Below are positions 32,364-45,304 of a stretch of 64,000 nucleotides of DNA, piece by piece. Where the stretch lies: NCBI RefSeq assembly GCF_003096195.1, contig NZ_CP023004.1, forward strand, positions 1,964,501-2,028,500, written 5' to 3'. Every line of letters starts with the position of its first letter. The first letter of the stretch is position 1. The notes below the pieces were generated by a model. That model was given only the letters and a program-made list of their open reading frames with translations. It had not been told where the DNA came from and did no database searches. This stretch comes from Ereboglobus luteus. GTDB taxonomy: Bacteria; Verrucomicrobiota; Verrucomicrobiia; Opitutales; Opitutaceae. The position numbers and the translations under genes were made by a program.

Positions 32364-34147
32364 ATGAGCACGCAACCAAAACGTTCACTCCAGGAATGGG
32401 TGCACTGGTTTGAGATCGGCGAGGGCTCGCGCTGGGTGCGGGTCGCGGGGCTGGCGGCGGGCGTGCTGTTGCTGTCATGGTTTGTCGGATACAAATTGTT
32501 TCGCGGGCCGCTCACCGAGGTGACGATGGCGCAGGCGGTCGTCGGGCGGCAGGTGGCGGAGGGGCACGGTTTCACGACGCTGGTGAACCATCCGCAGTCG
32601 TTCGCGTGGGCGCAGGAGCGAATCTCGCGCGGGAAGTTTGTGAACGTGCGCAAACCGCTGCCGGAGTTGCACCAGCCGCCCTTGTATTCGGCGGTGATTG
32701 CGGCCGCGCACCGGTTGCTTCCTGCGCGCTGGTTCAACGGCGACACGACTCTGCTTGCGTTGAACATCGTGTTGTTGTGGTGCGTGGCGATGCAGAGTTT
32801 TTTCCTGGCGAAAAACCTTTTCGGTGAAATGGGCGGCGTGATTGCGTTGCTCGGCGTGATGTTGTCGGCGCCGATTTGGGCGGCGACGGTGGCCGTGAAC
32901 GGCGCCGTGCTGACCATGGCGCTTTGGCTGGCTTTGTTCCAGGTGACCTGGTCAGCCGAGACGCGGGTGATGAAAGCGTGCGACGGGAGCGCCCAGACTT
33001 TGAGGAGGCGCATAACCATGTCCCTCTGGCGTCCCGCTTTGACCGGGATGATTTTGGGCGCGCTGTTTTTGAGTGATTACACGACGATCATTGTCGCCCC
33101 GCTGGTGGCGGCGGTGATTTGGACAAAAGTGTCGGACTGGCGGGTTTTCAGGTCGCTCGTATTGATCGCGGCGGCGTTCATTGTGGTGGCGGGGCCGTGG
33201 ATGATTCGCAACGTGTCGCTGACGGGCAACCCCGTTGGATTCGCCTCTCAGGAGCTCGCGCTCAAGGCGGGCGACCCGACGGCGGAGCCCGCGACGCAGC
33301 GCGCGATGTTCACGACGGATTCTCCGGCGATTGATTTCAAAAAACTCGGCAACAAGGCGCTGACGAGTTTGCAGCGCGGGGCGGGCGAGCGCTTGTGGTC
33401 GGGCGGCGGAATTTTTCTGGCGGCGTTTTTTGTGGCGGGGTTTGCATACCGGTTTCGCGACGCGCGGGCCAACCGTCTGCGCTGGTTTGCCGTTGCGGTG
33501 ATTGCGAGCGTGGCGCTGGCGCAGGCGTTTTTGAGCTCGGGGAGGGCGAGCGCGATGTGTGGCTGTGCATGACGCCGCTGGTGATTGTTTTCGGAACGGG
33601 TTTTTTCCTGGTGCTCGTGAAGAGCAGCGAGGCGCTCGAATCGCGCGTGCTGGCGGCGGCGCTGGTGCTGCTGGCCCTGCAGGCGGTGCCGCTTGCGCGC
33701 GATGTGCTGGAGCCGCGCGGGACGCGTTACAACTACCCGCCGTATCTGCCGGCGCTGTTTTCGGGCATTGGTCAAAAGCTGTCGGAAAATCGCGCCGAGC
33801 CGCCCGCGTGGATGTCCGATGTGCCGGCGGGCGCGTCGTGGTATGCCAAGCAGCGCGTGTGGGCGCAGCCGGCGACGATGAACGGTTTTCATGAGGTGGC
33901 GCGCTGGCAGCGCGTGCGCGCGCTGGTGCTGACGCCGGAGACGCTTGCGCGGCCGTTTTTCGGCGAAATCGCGAACGAGCAGTCGCACGGCAGGGGCGAC
34001 TGGGCCCCGGTTTATCGCGGTTTGGCGGCGGGCCGGCTGCCCCCGGATTTCCCCCTGGCGGTGCCGGTGCGGATCGCGCCGGATTTTTATGTGCTCATCG
34101 ATCCGGGATCGCCGAAGATTGCCGCGGAGGGCGCGCATGAAAAATAA
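32364..34147 (+). pseudogene. Polytopic membrane protein, distantly like dolichyl-phosphate-mannosyltransferase (GT39-type) proteins, frameshifted
   Basis: The first frame (32364-33572) starts MSTQPKRSLQEWVHWFEIGEG and has hydrophobic segments such as VAGLAAGVLLLSWFVGY, LNIVLLWCVAMQSFFLA, GVIALLGVMLSAPIWAA and LIAAAFIVVAGPWMI. It breaks near 33540 and continues in another frame with DVWLCMTPLVIVFGTGFFLV to the TGA... end at 34147 (AAEGAHEK). One extra base in the G-rich stretch 33539-33546 gives 594 aa in one frame. The layout (many TMs, then a periplasmic C-terminal part ending FYVLIDPG) resembles GT39/ArnT-like glycosyltransferases, but I see no clear catalytic signature. It starts 38 nt after the true regulator stop. 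Confidence 0.7.
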
Positions 34148-34202
34148 AGACGTTGCCGGGGCGGGCCCTGTGATTCTAGTGTGGCGCTTCTTTTTTGTCC
34201 CG

Positions 34203-35396
34203 ATGAAACGCCTGTCATCCTTCCTGATCGCCTGCGCCGGCCTGTTGCTGGCGGCGAATTCCGCGCGCGCGGTTTACGCGCCAATTCCGGAAGTGGAGCA
34301 GGGGCGCCTGCTGACGGCATACCTGAGCGCGGGATATTATTACGACACGAACATCTTTGGCTCGGCGAAGGGCGAGATCGAGAGCATCGTGTTTCAGGCG
34401 CAGCCGACAATCGTCGCAAACATATCGGCGAGCCAGCAGACATTTTTGTCCGCGAGCTACCAGTTGTCGATGGACTATCTCGAGAACAGACCGGACGACA
34501 AATTCCTGGCGAGCCATTCGCTTAGCGCACGCGTGGCGCACGCGTTCACGCCGCGGCTCGAGGGCGAGCTCAGCGACTCGTTTCAAATCGTGAAGAACCC
34601 GGAGTCGCTGCTGCCGGGAATCGGCGGCGAGGTCGCCAATCCCGACCAGTCCTACAAATACAACCAGCTCGACGGAAAACTGGTTTACAACATGAGCAAG
34701 CGCGTCGGCCTGAAGGGAAAGGCGCGCACGATGCACATGACCTATGACAACGATTATTTGAGCGAGGACCTTGATCGCGCGGAGTATCTCGTGGGCGTGG
34801 AGGCGGTGCGGCTCTCGCGTGAAAATTTGCAGTTCTCAGCGGAGTATCGTTACAAGGCGATACGCTACGACGAGCACGGCGCGTTGAAAAACAAGGACTC
34901 GCACTTTCTGTTCGCGGGCGTGGATTACGCGCTGACCAAGCGCACTGCCTACACGGCGCGGCTGGGAATCGAGGCGCTGTTCCGGCGCAATGGCGGCGAC
35001 TCGGCGCTGCCCTATGTCGAGCTGGGCGTGAAGCATGATTACAGCGACTTGAGTTTCATATCGGCCGGTTACACGTTCTCGGCGCAGGAATCCTCGAACG
35101 TGATTCTCTACACCGACATGTATACGCATCATTTTTTCGTGAACGTGCAGCATGCGCTAAACAGGCAGTTCATAGTTTCATGCATGACGGACTGGCAGCC
35201 GTCGCAACTGAACGGGCGCTCAAATATCCCTGACATCGACGAGTCGAACCTGAAAATCGGCGGCGCGCTCACCTACACATTCAAGGAAAAATGGTCCGCG
35301 TCGCTGACATGCGATTACGATTATGTGCACTCTGATGATTCCGGGCGCAACCTGGAGCGCGTGCGCTTCGGCCTGCGCGCGCGCTGGGTGTTCTGA
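34203..35396 (+). CDS. Outer membrane beta-barrel protein
   Basis: A protein of 397 aa from the ATG at 34203 (MKRLSSFLIACAGLLLAANSARA, signal peptide). The frame is open upstream but overlaps the previous gene. The mature part alternates amphipathic strands (YLSAGYYYDTNIFG, LSARVAHAFTPRLEGELSDSF, FSAEYRYKAIRYDEHG, LTYTFKEKWSASLTCDYDYVHS) and ends in Phe (VRFGLRARWVF), the classic BAM signal of outer-membrane barrels. It resembles the 'beta-barrel porin 2'/surface-polysaccharide-associated barrels. It is 55 nt downstream of the frameshifted membrane protein, so an envelope-glycan role is possible but unproven. Confidence 0.75.
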   Translation: MKRLSSFLIACAGLLLAANSARAVYAPIPEVEQGRLLTAYLSAGYYYDTNIFGSAKGEIESIVFQAQPTIVANISASQQTFLSASYQLSMDYLENRPDDKFLASHSLSARVAHAFTPRLEGELSDSFQIVKNPESLLPGIGGEVANPDQSYKYNQLDGKLVYNMSKRVGLKGKARTMHMTYDNDYLSEDLDRAEYLVGVEAVRLSRENLQFSAEYRYKAIRYDEHGALKNKDSHFLFAGVDYALTKRTAYTARLGIEALFRRNGGDSALPYVELGVKHDYSDLSFISAGYTFSAQESSNVILYTDMYTHHFFVNVQHALNRQFIVSCMTDWQPSQLNGRSNIPDIDESNLKIGGALTYTFKEKWSASLTCDYDYVHSDDSGRNLERVRFGLRARWVF

Positions 35397-35572
35397 TGCT
35401 GGCGGCGGGCATGGCGTGGCGGGCCCGCTGCGTGTTGAGAAATCATTGAGCGGCGGCCGTTGCGCGTTTTTGGCGTTTGTTTTATTCTTTGCGCGTTCCC
35501 GCTTTTGGCGTCGAATGGCGCAATGGTCGCCTTCCCGCCCCTTGCCGCCTTTTTCACTTTGGAGAAAACACA

Positions 35573-38429
<2,857 letters not shown>

Positions 38430-38439
38430 CGCCGCGGCG

Positions 38440-40491
38440 TTACGACAACTTCAATCTGCGCAGGCGGAGGGCGTTGAGGACGACGGTGAGGCTGCTCACA
38501 CTCATTGCCACGCCGGCATACATCGGGTTGAGCGTCCATCCGAACAGCGGATAAAAAAGTCCGGCGGCAAGCGGGATGCCGAGAGCGTTGTAGAAAAACG
38601 CCCAGAAAAGATTTTGCTTGATCGTGCGCAGCGTGGCGCGGCTCAGGCGGATGGCCTTGGAAATCGCAAGCAGGTCGCTTTTGACAAGGACGATACCGGC
38701 GCTGGCCATTGCCGCGTCGGTGCCCGCGCCCATCGCAATGCCGATGTCGGCGGCGGCGAGCGCGGGGGCGTCGTTGAGTCCGTCGCCGGCAAAAATAACC
38801 GTCTCGCCGTGGGCCTGGTGGTCGCGCACGAGCTGTTGCTTGGATGCGGGCGTGGCGCCGGCGTGAATGTCGATTGGCGGGAGGTGAAGCTGCTCGGCCA
38901 CGGCGCGGACGGCGGCGGGACGGTCGCCGGAGGCGATCACGATGCGGAGGCCGGCCGCCTGGAGCTCGGCGATGGCGGCGGGGGTGGTGGGCTTGAGCGT
39001 GTCGGTGAAGGCGAGCGTGGCGGCGTGCCTGCCGTCGATTGAAAGCGCGGCGAGCGTGTCGGTGTCGCGCTCCTTGTGGCGCTCGGCGCGGGTGATTTGT
39101 ATTTGCTTTCCGGATACAGTGGCGGCGACGCCGAGGCCGGGCATGGCGGCGAAGTTTTCGGCGGGCGGGATGCCGAGGCCGCGCGCGCGCGCGGCGGCGA
39201 GCACGGCGAGCGCCAGGGGATGCTCGCTGTGCGCCTCGGCGGCGGCGGCGAATGCGAGGAGCTCGTTTTCCGAGAGCTCGCAACCGGGGTCGGGGGCGAG
39301 CGCGGTGAGGGTGGGGCGGCCTGTGGTGAGCGTGCCGGTTTTGTCGATAAGGAGCGTGCGCGCGGAGGAAAGGCGCTCGAGCGCGGCGGCGCTTTTCACG
39401 AGCACGCCGGCTTGCGCGCCGCGTCCGATGCCGGTGACGATGGCGACGGGCGTGGCGAGGCCGAGCGCGCAGGGGCAGGCGATGATGAGCACGGCGACGG
39501 CGTTGAGGAGCGCGTGGACGAAGGAGGGCGACGGGCCGCAGGCAAGCCAGAGCACGAAGGTGAGCGCGGAGATGCCGAGCACGATCGGGACAAAAATCGC
39601 GGAGACGCGGTCGGCGAGGCGCGCGATGGGGGGCTCGCTTTCCTGCGCCTCCTCGACGAGGCGGATGATGTGCGCGAGGAGCGTCTCACCGCCCACGCGC
39701 GTGGAGCGGAGTGTGAACGTGCCGGTGGTGTTGAGCGTGCCCGCCGAGACGGAATCGCCTGTGTGTTTGTCCACGGGAATCGCCTCGCCGGTGAGCATGG
39801 CCTCGTTGACGGGGCTTTCGCCGGAGGTGATTTCACCGTCGACGGGGATTCTTTCGCCGGGGCGCACGCGGAGGATGTCGCCCGGGTGGATGTCCTCGAT
39901 GGGCACGTCCTGCTCGGTGCCGTCGGGATTGACGCGGCGGGCGACCGAGGGCGCGAGCGCCATGAGCGCACGGATGGCGGCGTCGGTGCGCGAGTGCGCC
40001 TGCTGCTCGATGATTTGCCCGAAGAGGACGAGCGTGGTGATGACGGCGGTGGATTCGAAGTAGAGCGGGAGTCCGTGCGGGCCGCGTATGGACTCGGGAA
40101 AATAATCGCCGAGCAGGAGCGCCACGGTGCTGTAAAGCCACGCCGCGCCGGTGCCGGTGACGGTGAGCGTGAACATGTTCGTGTCGCGCTCGCGGATGGA
40201 ATACCACCAGCGGCGGATGAAATACTTGCCGCTCCAGAAAAACACGGGCGTGGCGAGCGCGAACTGAAGCCATGCGTTGGTGCGCGGGGTGATCGAGAGG
40301 CGCGCGAAGAGCTCCTGGAAAAACGCGGGGGCGATCATCTCGCCCATTGAGAGCACGAGCAGCGGGATGGTGAGCACGAGCGCCACGTAGAAACGCGGCA
40401 GCAGCACATGAAAATCGGGCAGCCCCATGTAAACGGGCGCGTCCGGGGCGCCGTGGGACTTGGCGTTTGGCGTTTCGTGTGAGTTGTGCAT
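38440..40491 (-). CDS. copA: Copper-type P1B ATPase lacking an N-terminal metal-binding domain
   Basis: A protein of 683 aa from the ATG at 40491 ([16 protein letters not shown]). It has the P1B layout: two leading TM helices, the actuator motif [10 protein letters not shown], the intramembrane CPC in [14 protein letters not shown], phosphorylation motif DKTGTLT, the HP dipeptide in EHPLALAVL, and hinge [13 protein letters not shown] plus C-terminal [11 protein letters not shown] and [16 protein letters not shown] point to Cu(I) export. The heavy-metal-associated domain (GMTCxxC) of typical CopA is missing; the short His-containing N-terminus may replace it. No CueR, CopZ or CopY homologue is next to it. 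It is divergent from mnmA. Confidence 0.9.
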   Translation of the reverse strand: MHNSHETPNAKSHGAPDAPVYMGLPDFHVLLPRFYVALVLTIPLLVLSMGEMIAPAFFQELFARLSITPRTNAWLQFALATPVFFWSGKYFIRRWWYSIRERDTNMFTLTVTGTGAAWLYSTVALLLGDYFPESIRGPHGLPLYFESTAVITTLVLFGQIIEQQAHSRTDAAIRALMALAPSVARRVNPDGTEQDVPIEDIHPGDILRVRPGERIPVDGEITSGESPVNEAMLTGEAIPVDKHTGDSVSAGTLNTTGTFTLRSTRVGGETLLAHIIRLVEEAQESEPPIARLADRVSAIFVPIVLGISALTFVLWLACGPSPSFVHALLNAVAVLIIACPCALGLATPVAIVTGIGRGAQAGVLVKSAAALERLSSARTLLIDKTGTLTTGRPTLTALAPDPGCELSENELLAFAAAAEAHSEHPLALAVLAAARARGLGIPPAENFAAMPGLGVAATVSGKQIQITRAERHKERDTDTLAALSIDGRHAATLAFTDTLKPTTPAAIAELQAAGLRIVIASGDRPAAVRAVAEQLHLPPIDIHAGATPASKQQLVRDHQAHGETVIFAGDGLNDAPALAAADIGIAMGAGTDAAMASAGIVLVKSDLLAISKAIRLSRATLRTIKQNLFWAFFYNALGIPLAAGLFYPLFGWTLNPMYAGVAMSVSSLTVVLNALRLRRLKLS

Positions 40492-40698
40492 GGAAATTTG
40501 GTAACGCCAAATTATTTGAAACTCCAAACACTAAACTCAAACCTGCAATTTCAGGCCCGAAATATAAGCGTTTGCGCATGGGGGTTATTCAGAAACGTAT
40601 TAAATTGTCGCGGCGGTTGCGAAAAAACCGCCCGTGCGCGGCGCATTGACGGTGCGCGCGTTGTTGACAAACCGCCCCCGCGCGCGCCTGCTATTGCC

Positions 40699-41796
40699 AT
40701 GCCGCAATCGCGCGAAAAAATCCTTGTCGCCATGTCGGGCGGAGTGGACAGCTCCGTCGCCGCGCTCGTGCTCAAGCAGCAGGGCTTCGACATCGCGGGC
40801 GCGTATATGAAAAACTGGATCAACGAGGACAATATCGTGGGCGACTGCCCGTGGCAGCAGGACATCGAGGACGCGCGCGCGGTCGCTGAAAAAATCGGCA
40901 TCGAGTTCCGCGTGGTCAACTTGATGCGGGAATACAGCGAGCGCGTGGTCGCGTATTTGCTGGATGGATACAAGCGCGGCATCACGCCGAATCCCGACGT
41001 GATGTGCAATCGCGAGATCAAGTTTGGCGTGTTCCTGGCGTGGGCGCGCGACCACGGTTTCGACGCCGTCGCGACCGGGCACTACGCGCGGCGCGTCGAA
41101 AACCCCGGCGGCGCGTTTTCGCTGGTCGAGGGCGCGGACAAAAACAAGGACCAGTCGTATTTTCTCGCGCTGATCAACCAAGAGCAGTTGCGCGCGGCGC
41201 GTTTTCCCATCGGGCACCTGCCCAAGCCCGAGCTGCGCAGGCTCGCCACCGAGGCCGGCCTCGCCACCGCCGCGAAAAAGGACAGCCAGGGCATTTGTTT
41301 TATCGGCGAGGTGAAAATGCAGGATTTTCTGCGCCAATACGTGCCCGACGAGCCCGGCCCGATTGTGCGCGCGACCGACGAGCAGGTGCTCGGCCGGCAT
41401 CGCGGTTTGCATTATTACACGATCGGGCAGCGCCGGGGCATCGGCGTCCCCTCGAATGCGGATTTCCAAAAATATGTGGTCGTTGGCAAACGCGCCGCTG
41501 ATCGCGCGCTGCTCGTCGCCTTCGACGCGCCGGACGCGCCGGGGCTTTTCACGAGTGAAGTGCGGGTGCATTCGTTGAGCTGGGTGGGGGGGCCGGTCAC
41601 CGCGCCGTGTTTGATCGAGGGTCGCGTGCGTTATCGCGATCCGCGCGTGCACCTGGAATTCATTCCCGACCCGGAAAACACAAGCGGCGGCAGCGCGACC
41701 GTTCGTTTTCGCGAACCGCAACGCGCGCTCGCCTCGGGCCAGGTGCTCGCGCTCTACGACGGCGAGCGACTCCTCGGCGGGGGAATTTATGTCTAG
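40699..41796 (+). CDS. mnmA: tRNA-uridine 2-sulfurtransferase
   Basis: A protein of 365 aa. The start is the ATG at 40699 ([19 protein letters not shown]); an open frame extends upstream but has no homology. The PP-loop SGGVDSS binds ATP. The two catalytic cysteines are in [12 protein letters not shown] and DSQGICFIG, and [10 protein letters not shown] and [12 protein letters not shown] are further family signatures. It makes 2-thiouridine at position 34 of Lys, Glu and Gln tRNAs using persulfide sulfur. It is cytoplasmic and housekeeping. The 36-nt gap suggests cotranscription with the next gene. Confidence 0.96.
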   Translation: MPQSREKILVAMSGGVDSSVAALVLKQQGFDIAGAYMKNWINEDNIVGDCPWQQDIEDARAVAEKIGIEFRVVNLMREYSERVVAYLLDGYKRGITPNPDVMCNREIKFGVFLAWARDHGFDAVATGHYARRVENPGGAFSLVEGADKNKDQSYFLALINQEQLRAARFPIGHLPKPELRRLATEAGLATAAKKDSQGICFIGEVKMQDFLRQYVPDEPGPIVRATDEQVLGRHRGLHYYTIGQRRGIGVPSNADFQKYVVVGKRAADRALLVAFDAPDAPGLFTSEVRVHSLSWVGGPVTAPCLIEGRVRYRDPRVHLEFIPDPENTSGGSATVRFREPQRALASGQVLALYDGERLLGGGIYV

Positions 41797-41832
41797 CGGC
41801 GCAACAAGCCCCGGGTTTATAGTTTCACACAA

Positions 41833-42522
41833 ATGAAAGCCTCCGACCTCTACGACCTGCCGGAATCGCTCGGCGCGTTCGCACCGCATTTTCCCGCCGA
41901 CGCCGCCCCGTGGACATGGCTTGATGCGATCGGCCCGGCGCTCGAGGCCGTTCTTGCCGCCGCGCCTCAAAGTCCGCTTCCGCCAGTCCCGCCCGGCGTG
42001 CATATCGAGGGCGGGGTGGTTATCGGGGCGGGCGTAAAGCTACCCGCGCACGCCACGATTATCGGCCCGGCGTGGATCGGTCCCGGCACCGAAATCCGTC
42101 CCGGCGCGTTCATCCGGGGCAATGTCATTATCGGCGCCAATTGTGTGGTCGGCAATTCGTGCGAGTTCAAAAACTGCCTGTTGATGGATGGCGTGCAGGT
42201 GCCGCATTTCAGCTACGTTGGGGATTCCATCCTCGGCAATCGAGCGCATCTCGGCGCGGGCGTCGTCCTCTCGAACCTGCGTCTCGACAAAAAAACCGTG
42301 ACGGTGCGAACACCCGATGGTGTCGCCGACACCGGATTGCGCAAGCTCGGCGCGCTTCTCGGCGAGGGGGCGGAGGTTGGCTGCAACGCCGTTTTGCAAC
42401 CCGGCGTGATCATGGGCAAGCGCGCGCTCGTCATGCCGACCGTCGCCTTCGCGGGTTATCTTCCCCCGGCGACAATCGCGCGCATCCGGAATCCCATTTC
42501 AACGCTGCCGAGGCGGGATTGA
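41833..42522 (+). CDS. Left-handed beta-helix (hexapeptide repeat) protein, GlmU/UDP-sugar pyrophosphorylase-like
   Basis: A protein of 229 aa. After ~60 residues (MKASDLYDLPESLGAFAPHF) come hexapeptide repeats: VHIEGGVVIGAGVKLPAHATI, then GPAWIGPGTEIRPGAFI, GNVIIGANCVVGNSCEF and GDSILGNRAHLGAGVVLSN. The C-terminal VGCNAVLQPGVIMG resembles the acyl-acceptor region of GlmU-type proteins. No nucleotidyltransferase domain (LAAGxGTRM) is present, so this is only the beta-helix half. Such proteins may be sugar acyltransferases or regulators; the exact reaction is unknown. Confidence 0.75.
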   Translation: MKASDLYDLPESLGAFAPHFPADAAPWTWLDAIGPALEAVLAAAPQSPLPPVPPGVHIEGGVVIGAGVKLPAHATIIGPAWIGPGTEIRPGAFIRGNVIIGANCVVGNSCEFKNCLLMDGVQVPHFSYVGDSILGNRAHLGAGVVLSNLRLDKKTVTVRTPDGVADTGLRKLGALLGEGAEVGCNAVLQPGVIMGKRALVMPTVAFAGYLPPATIARIRNPISTLPRRD

Positions 42523-42607
42523 TTCCGCGGCGCGGTCCTTTTCGGTAAATATTTCCGGACACGCTCCGGGAAATTAGGCAGGGAACCCAAGGTAGAAGAA
42601 AACCATC

Positions 42608-43939
42608 GTGGCCATCTCCAACGACTCCAGTCAAAAGCCCGTGCGCCCGCTTTCGCTCGGGGTGATTTTCCTCACGCTCTACATCGACCTCGCCGGGTTT
42701 TCGATTCTGTTTCCGCTCACTCCCGACCTGCTCAAGCACTATCTCCTGATTCACGGCTCCGGCGGCGCGCTCGGCTGGATGCTCGCGCAGCTCAACACAA
42801 TCGCAGGCGCGCTCGGCGGCGGCGCGCATCTGCCCGAGGTGCTTTTTGGCGGCGTGGTGAGCTCGGTGTTTGCCGTGCTTCAGTTTGTTTCCGCGCCGTT
42901 GTGGGGAGGTCTTTCCGACAGGATCGGGCGGCGCAATGTGCTTCGCCTCACTGTGCTCGGCACGGCGGCGAGTTATCTGCTCTGGGCTTTCAGCGGATCG
43001 TTCTGGCTGTTTCTGGCGTCGCGCGTCCTTGCCGGCGTGTTTGGCGGAAACCTTTCCGTCGCCACCGCCGCGGTCGCCGATGTGACCACGCGCGGGGAGC
43101 GGGCGAAGTCGATGGGTTATGTCGGCGCGGCGTTCGGGCTTGGCCTTGTCACGGGGCCGCTTGTCGGCGCATTTTCCGCTCGCATCGATTTGCCTGCGCT
43201 CTGGCCGGAGCTCGTCGCGCTGGGGATAAATCCGTTTTCCATGCCGGCGCTCGTCGCGCTCGGCCTTGCGCTGGTGAACCTCGTTTGGATCAACGCCCGA
43301 TTTCGCGAAACGCTTCCGCCCGAGGCGCGCGCGCAAGTGGAGGGCTGGCGCCTGCGAAATCCTCTTCGCGAGATTCTTTCGCTCGACAACGCGCCGGTGC
43401 GCCGGGTGAACCTCGTCTCGTTCACGCATTCGCTGGCGTTTGTGGCGATGGAAACCTCGCTTGTGTTTTTGGGCGCGGAGCGCTTCGACTACACGGCGTA
43501 TGAGAACGGCGTGCTGATGGGCTTCCTCGGACTCTGCTCGATCCTCACCCAGGGATTGATCGTGCGCCGCCTCTACAAACGCCTGCGCGAGACCACCGTG
43601 CTTTCTTGCGGGCTGGTTTGCTCGGCGCTCGGGTTTCTGACAATCGGGTTCGCTCCGGCCCCCGCCCTGCTTTATGCGGGCGTGGCGTTGCTCGCGCTCG
43701 GCGGCGGGCTCGTCAACCCGTCCACGAGCGGGCTGATTTCGCTTTACGCGGGCGTGCTTGAGCAAGGCCGTGTGCTCGGCATTTTTCGCTCGCTGGGATC
43801 GCTGGCGCGCGCGGTCGCCCCCGTCGTTGCGGGCGTGATCTTTTTCACCGCGGGCGGGCGCGCATTATATGCAATTGCAGCCTTGCTTGCCGCGGTCGCT
43901 TGGGGGTTTAGTCAACGGCTTCCAGAACCTGAAAAATAA
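42608..43939 (+). CDS. MFS transporter (TetA-like drug/metabolite exporter group)
   Basis: A protein of 443 aa beginning at a GTG (MAISNDSSQKPVRPLSLGVIF). About 12 TM helices are visible. The MFS motif A is in the loop between TM2 and TM3 (PLWGGLSDRIGRRNVLRLTV), and a motif resembling antiporter motif C follows (YVGAAFGLGLVTGPLVGAF). The TetA/MDR branch is likely, but there is no basis for calling a specific drug. It is followed 9 nt later by the aspartic-protease-like lipoprotein. Confidence 0.8.
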   Translation: MAISNDSSQKPVRPLSLGVIFLTLYIDLAGFSILFPLTPDLLKHYLLIHGSGGALGWMLAQLNTIAGALGGGAHLPEVLFGGVVSSVFAVLQFVSAPLWGGLSDRIGRRNVLRLTVLGTAASYLLWAFSGSFWLFLASRVLAGVFGGNLSVATAAVADVTTRGERAKSMGYVGAAFGLGLVTGPLVGAFSARIDLPALWPELVALGINPFSMPALVALGLALVNLVWINARFRETLPPEARAQVEGWRLRNPLREILSLDNAPVRRVNLVSFTHSLAFVAMETSLVFLGAERFDYTAYENGVLMGFLGLCSILTQGLIVRRLYKRLRETTVLSCGLVCSALGFLTIGFAPAPALLYAGVALLALGGGLVNPSTSGLISLYAGVLEQGRVLGIFRSLGSLARAVAPVVAGVIFFTAGGRALYAIAALLAAVAWGFSQRLPEPEK

Positions 43940-43948
43940 CCCGCCCGC

Positions 43949-45193
43949 ATGATTCCGCGCACCGCCCAAAAACACCCGGCCCCGCGCCCCGGCCACGCCG
44001 CGGCGCTGTTGTTCTTGGCGTTCATGGTGGTTTTCTCGGCGGGTTGTTCGAGCGTGCAGCGGCACCTGTTGCATTTCTACAAGCGCGAGTCGCGCCCCGG
44101 CCACACGCGCCTTTCGGAGCCGGTGACCACCATACCGGCGCGCATCGAGGCCAACTATTTTATCGTCGAGGCGAAGTGGGACAAGCACGGCCCCTGGCGT
44201 TTCATCGTGGACACCGGCTCGTCGGTGACGCTGCTCTCGCCCGACTACGTGAAACGCTACCCGGCGGAAAAAAAGGACGGCGCCAGCGCGCGCTCGATCA
44301 ACGTGCGCACGGCCAGCGGCCGCGTGCAAAAACTCCCGCCCGCAAACGTGCGCATCATCAAACTCGGCGACGCGATGTTCTCCAACGTGCCCGTGCTCAT
44401 TTACGACTGCTCGGAACTCTCCGCGCACTTCGGCATGCGGATCGACGGCATCATCGGCTTCCCGCTTTTTCGCGACACGGTTTTCTCGCTGGATTACCCG
44501 CAGTCGCGCCTGATTATCAGCCGCCGCTCGGCGGTCCGCTCGGTTCCCGGCGCGACGGTCAAGTTTAACAATGAAATCCGCGCGCCGATCATCCCCGTGA
44601 GCATTAACGGCGAGACGTTCAGCGCGCTGATCGACTCCGGAAGCGACGGCGCGCTCGTCCTCAACCCGCTCGGCCTCGCGCCCGAGTTTTCGCAACCACC
44701 GCGGACGGGCGCGACAATCGGCACGATCCTTGGCGACCGCGTGCAGGAAATCGGCCGGCTTTCCACGCCGCTGCACATCGGCGATTGCAAGGTCGAGCAA
44801 CCGATCGTCGACATCACCGACCAGCTATCGGCGATCGGCGGTGAGATACTGAAAAACTACTGCCTCGTTTTTGACTCCAAACTCGGCACGGTGACGTTTC
44901 AGCGGAGCGCGGACGTCCCCCTCGAAATGGGCTCGCAACGCAGCGCCGGCCTTTCCTTCGCCAAGACGCCGGCCTACTGGCGCGTGCTGTCCGTCGTGCC
45001 CGGCTCGCCCGCGGAGGGCGCGGGTGTGCAGGCGGGCGACATCGTTGCGCGCATCAATGGCGAGCATGTGTCCGAATGGCAGCTGCAGCGCTACGACACG
45101 CTCGTGCGCGAGTCCGGGGAAATCACCTACACATTCGTCAGGGGCCAGCGCGAGGAGCCGATGGTGATTCCTGTTTTCGATTTGGTGAAGTGA
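43949..45193 (+). CDS. Lipoprotein with two retropepsin-like aspartic protease lobes and a PDZ domain
   Basis: A protein of 414 aa. The N-terminal region has a hydrophobic stretch ending FMVVFSAGC, with Cys33 as a likely lipobox. Two aspartyl-protease-type motifs occur in one chain: FIVDTGSSVTLL (Asp88) and ALIDSGSDGALVL (Asp229), each followed by a hydrophobic-hydrophobic-Gly element (GIIGFPLF; GGEILKNY). A PDZ domain (~335-400: LSVVPGSPAEGAGVQAGDIVARINGE) forms the C-terminus. The double lobe resembles pepsin-like symmetry but with bacterial retropepsin-type sequence. I infer an envelope-anchored protease. Confidence 0.8.
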   Translation: MIPRTAQKHPAPRPGHAAALLFLAFMVVFSAGCSSVQRHLLHFYKRESRPGHTRLSEPVTTIPARIEANYFIVEAKWDKHGPWRFIVDTGSSVTLLSPDYVKRYPAEKKDGASARSINVRTASGRVQKLPPANVRIIKLGDAMFSNVPVLIYDCSELSAHFGMRIDGIIGFPLFRDTVFSLDYPQSRLIISRRSAVRSVPGATVKFNNEIRAPIIPVSINGETFSALIDSGSDGALVLNPLGLAPEFSQPPRTGATIGTILGDRVQEIGRLSTPLHIGDCKVEQPIVDITDQLSAIGGEILKNYCLVFDSKLGTVTFQRSADVPLEMGSQRSAGLSFAKTPAYWRVLSVVPGSPAEGAGVQAGDIVARINGEHVSEWQLQRYDTLVRESGEITYTFVRGQREEPMVIPVFDLVK

Positions 45194-45304
45194 GGGGAAT
45201 TTAAGAAGGCAACACGCCGCGCGTCCGATGCGAATCCGTCGTGCATTTCTGGTTTCCAAACGCCGGTTTCTTAATCCTTAATCACTGTTTCCTAATTTTT
45301 TTCA

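Noticed and set aside
45194-45304. Possible SAM riboswitch before metF
   Set aside because: No recognisable SAM-box or related conserved stems in the 110-nt leader.
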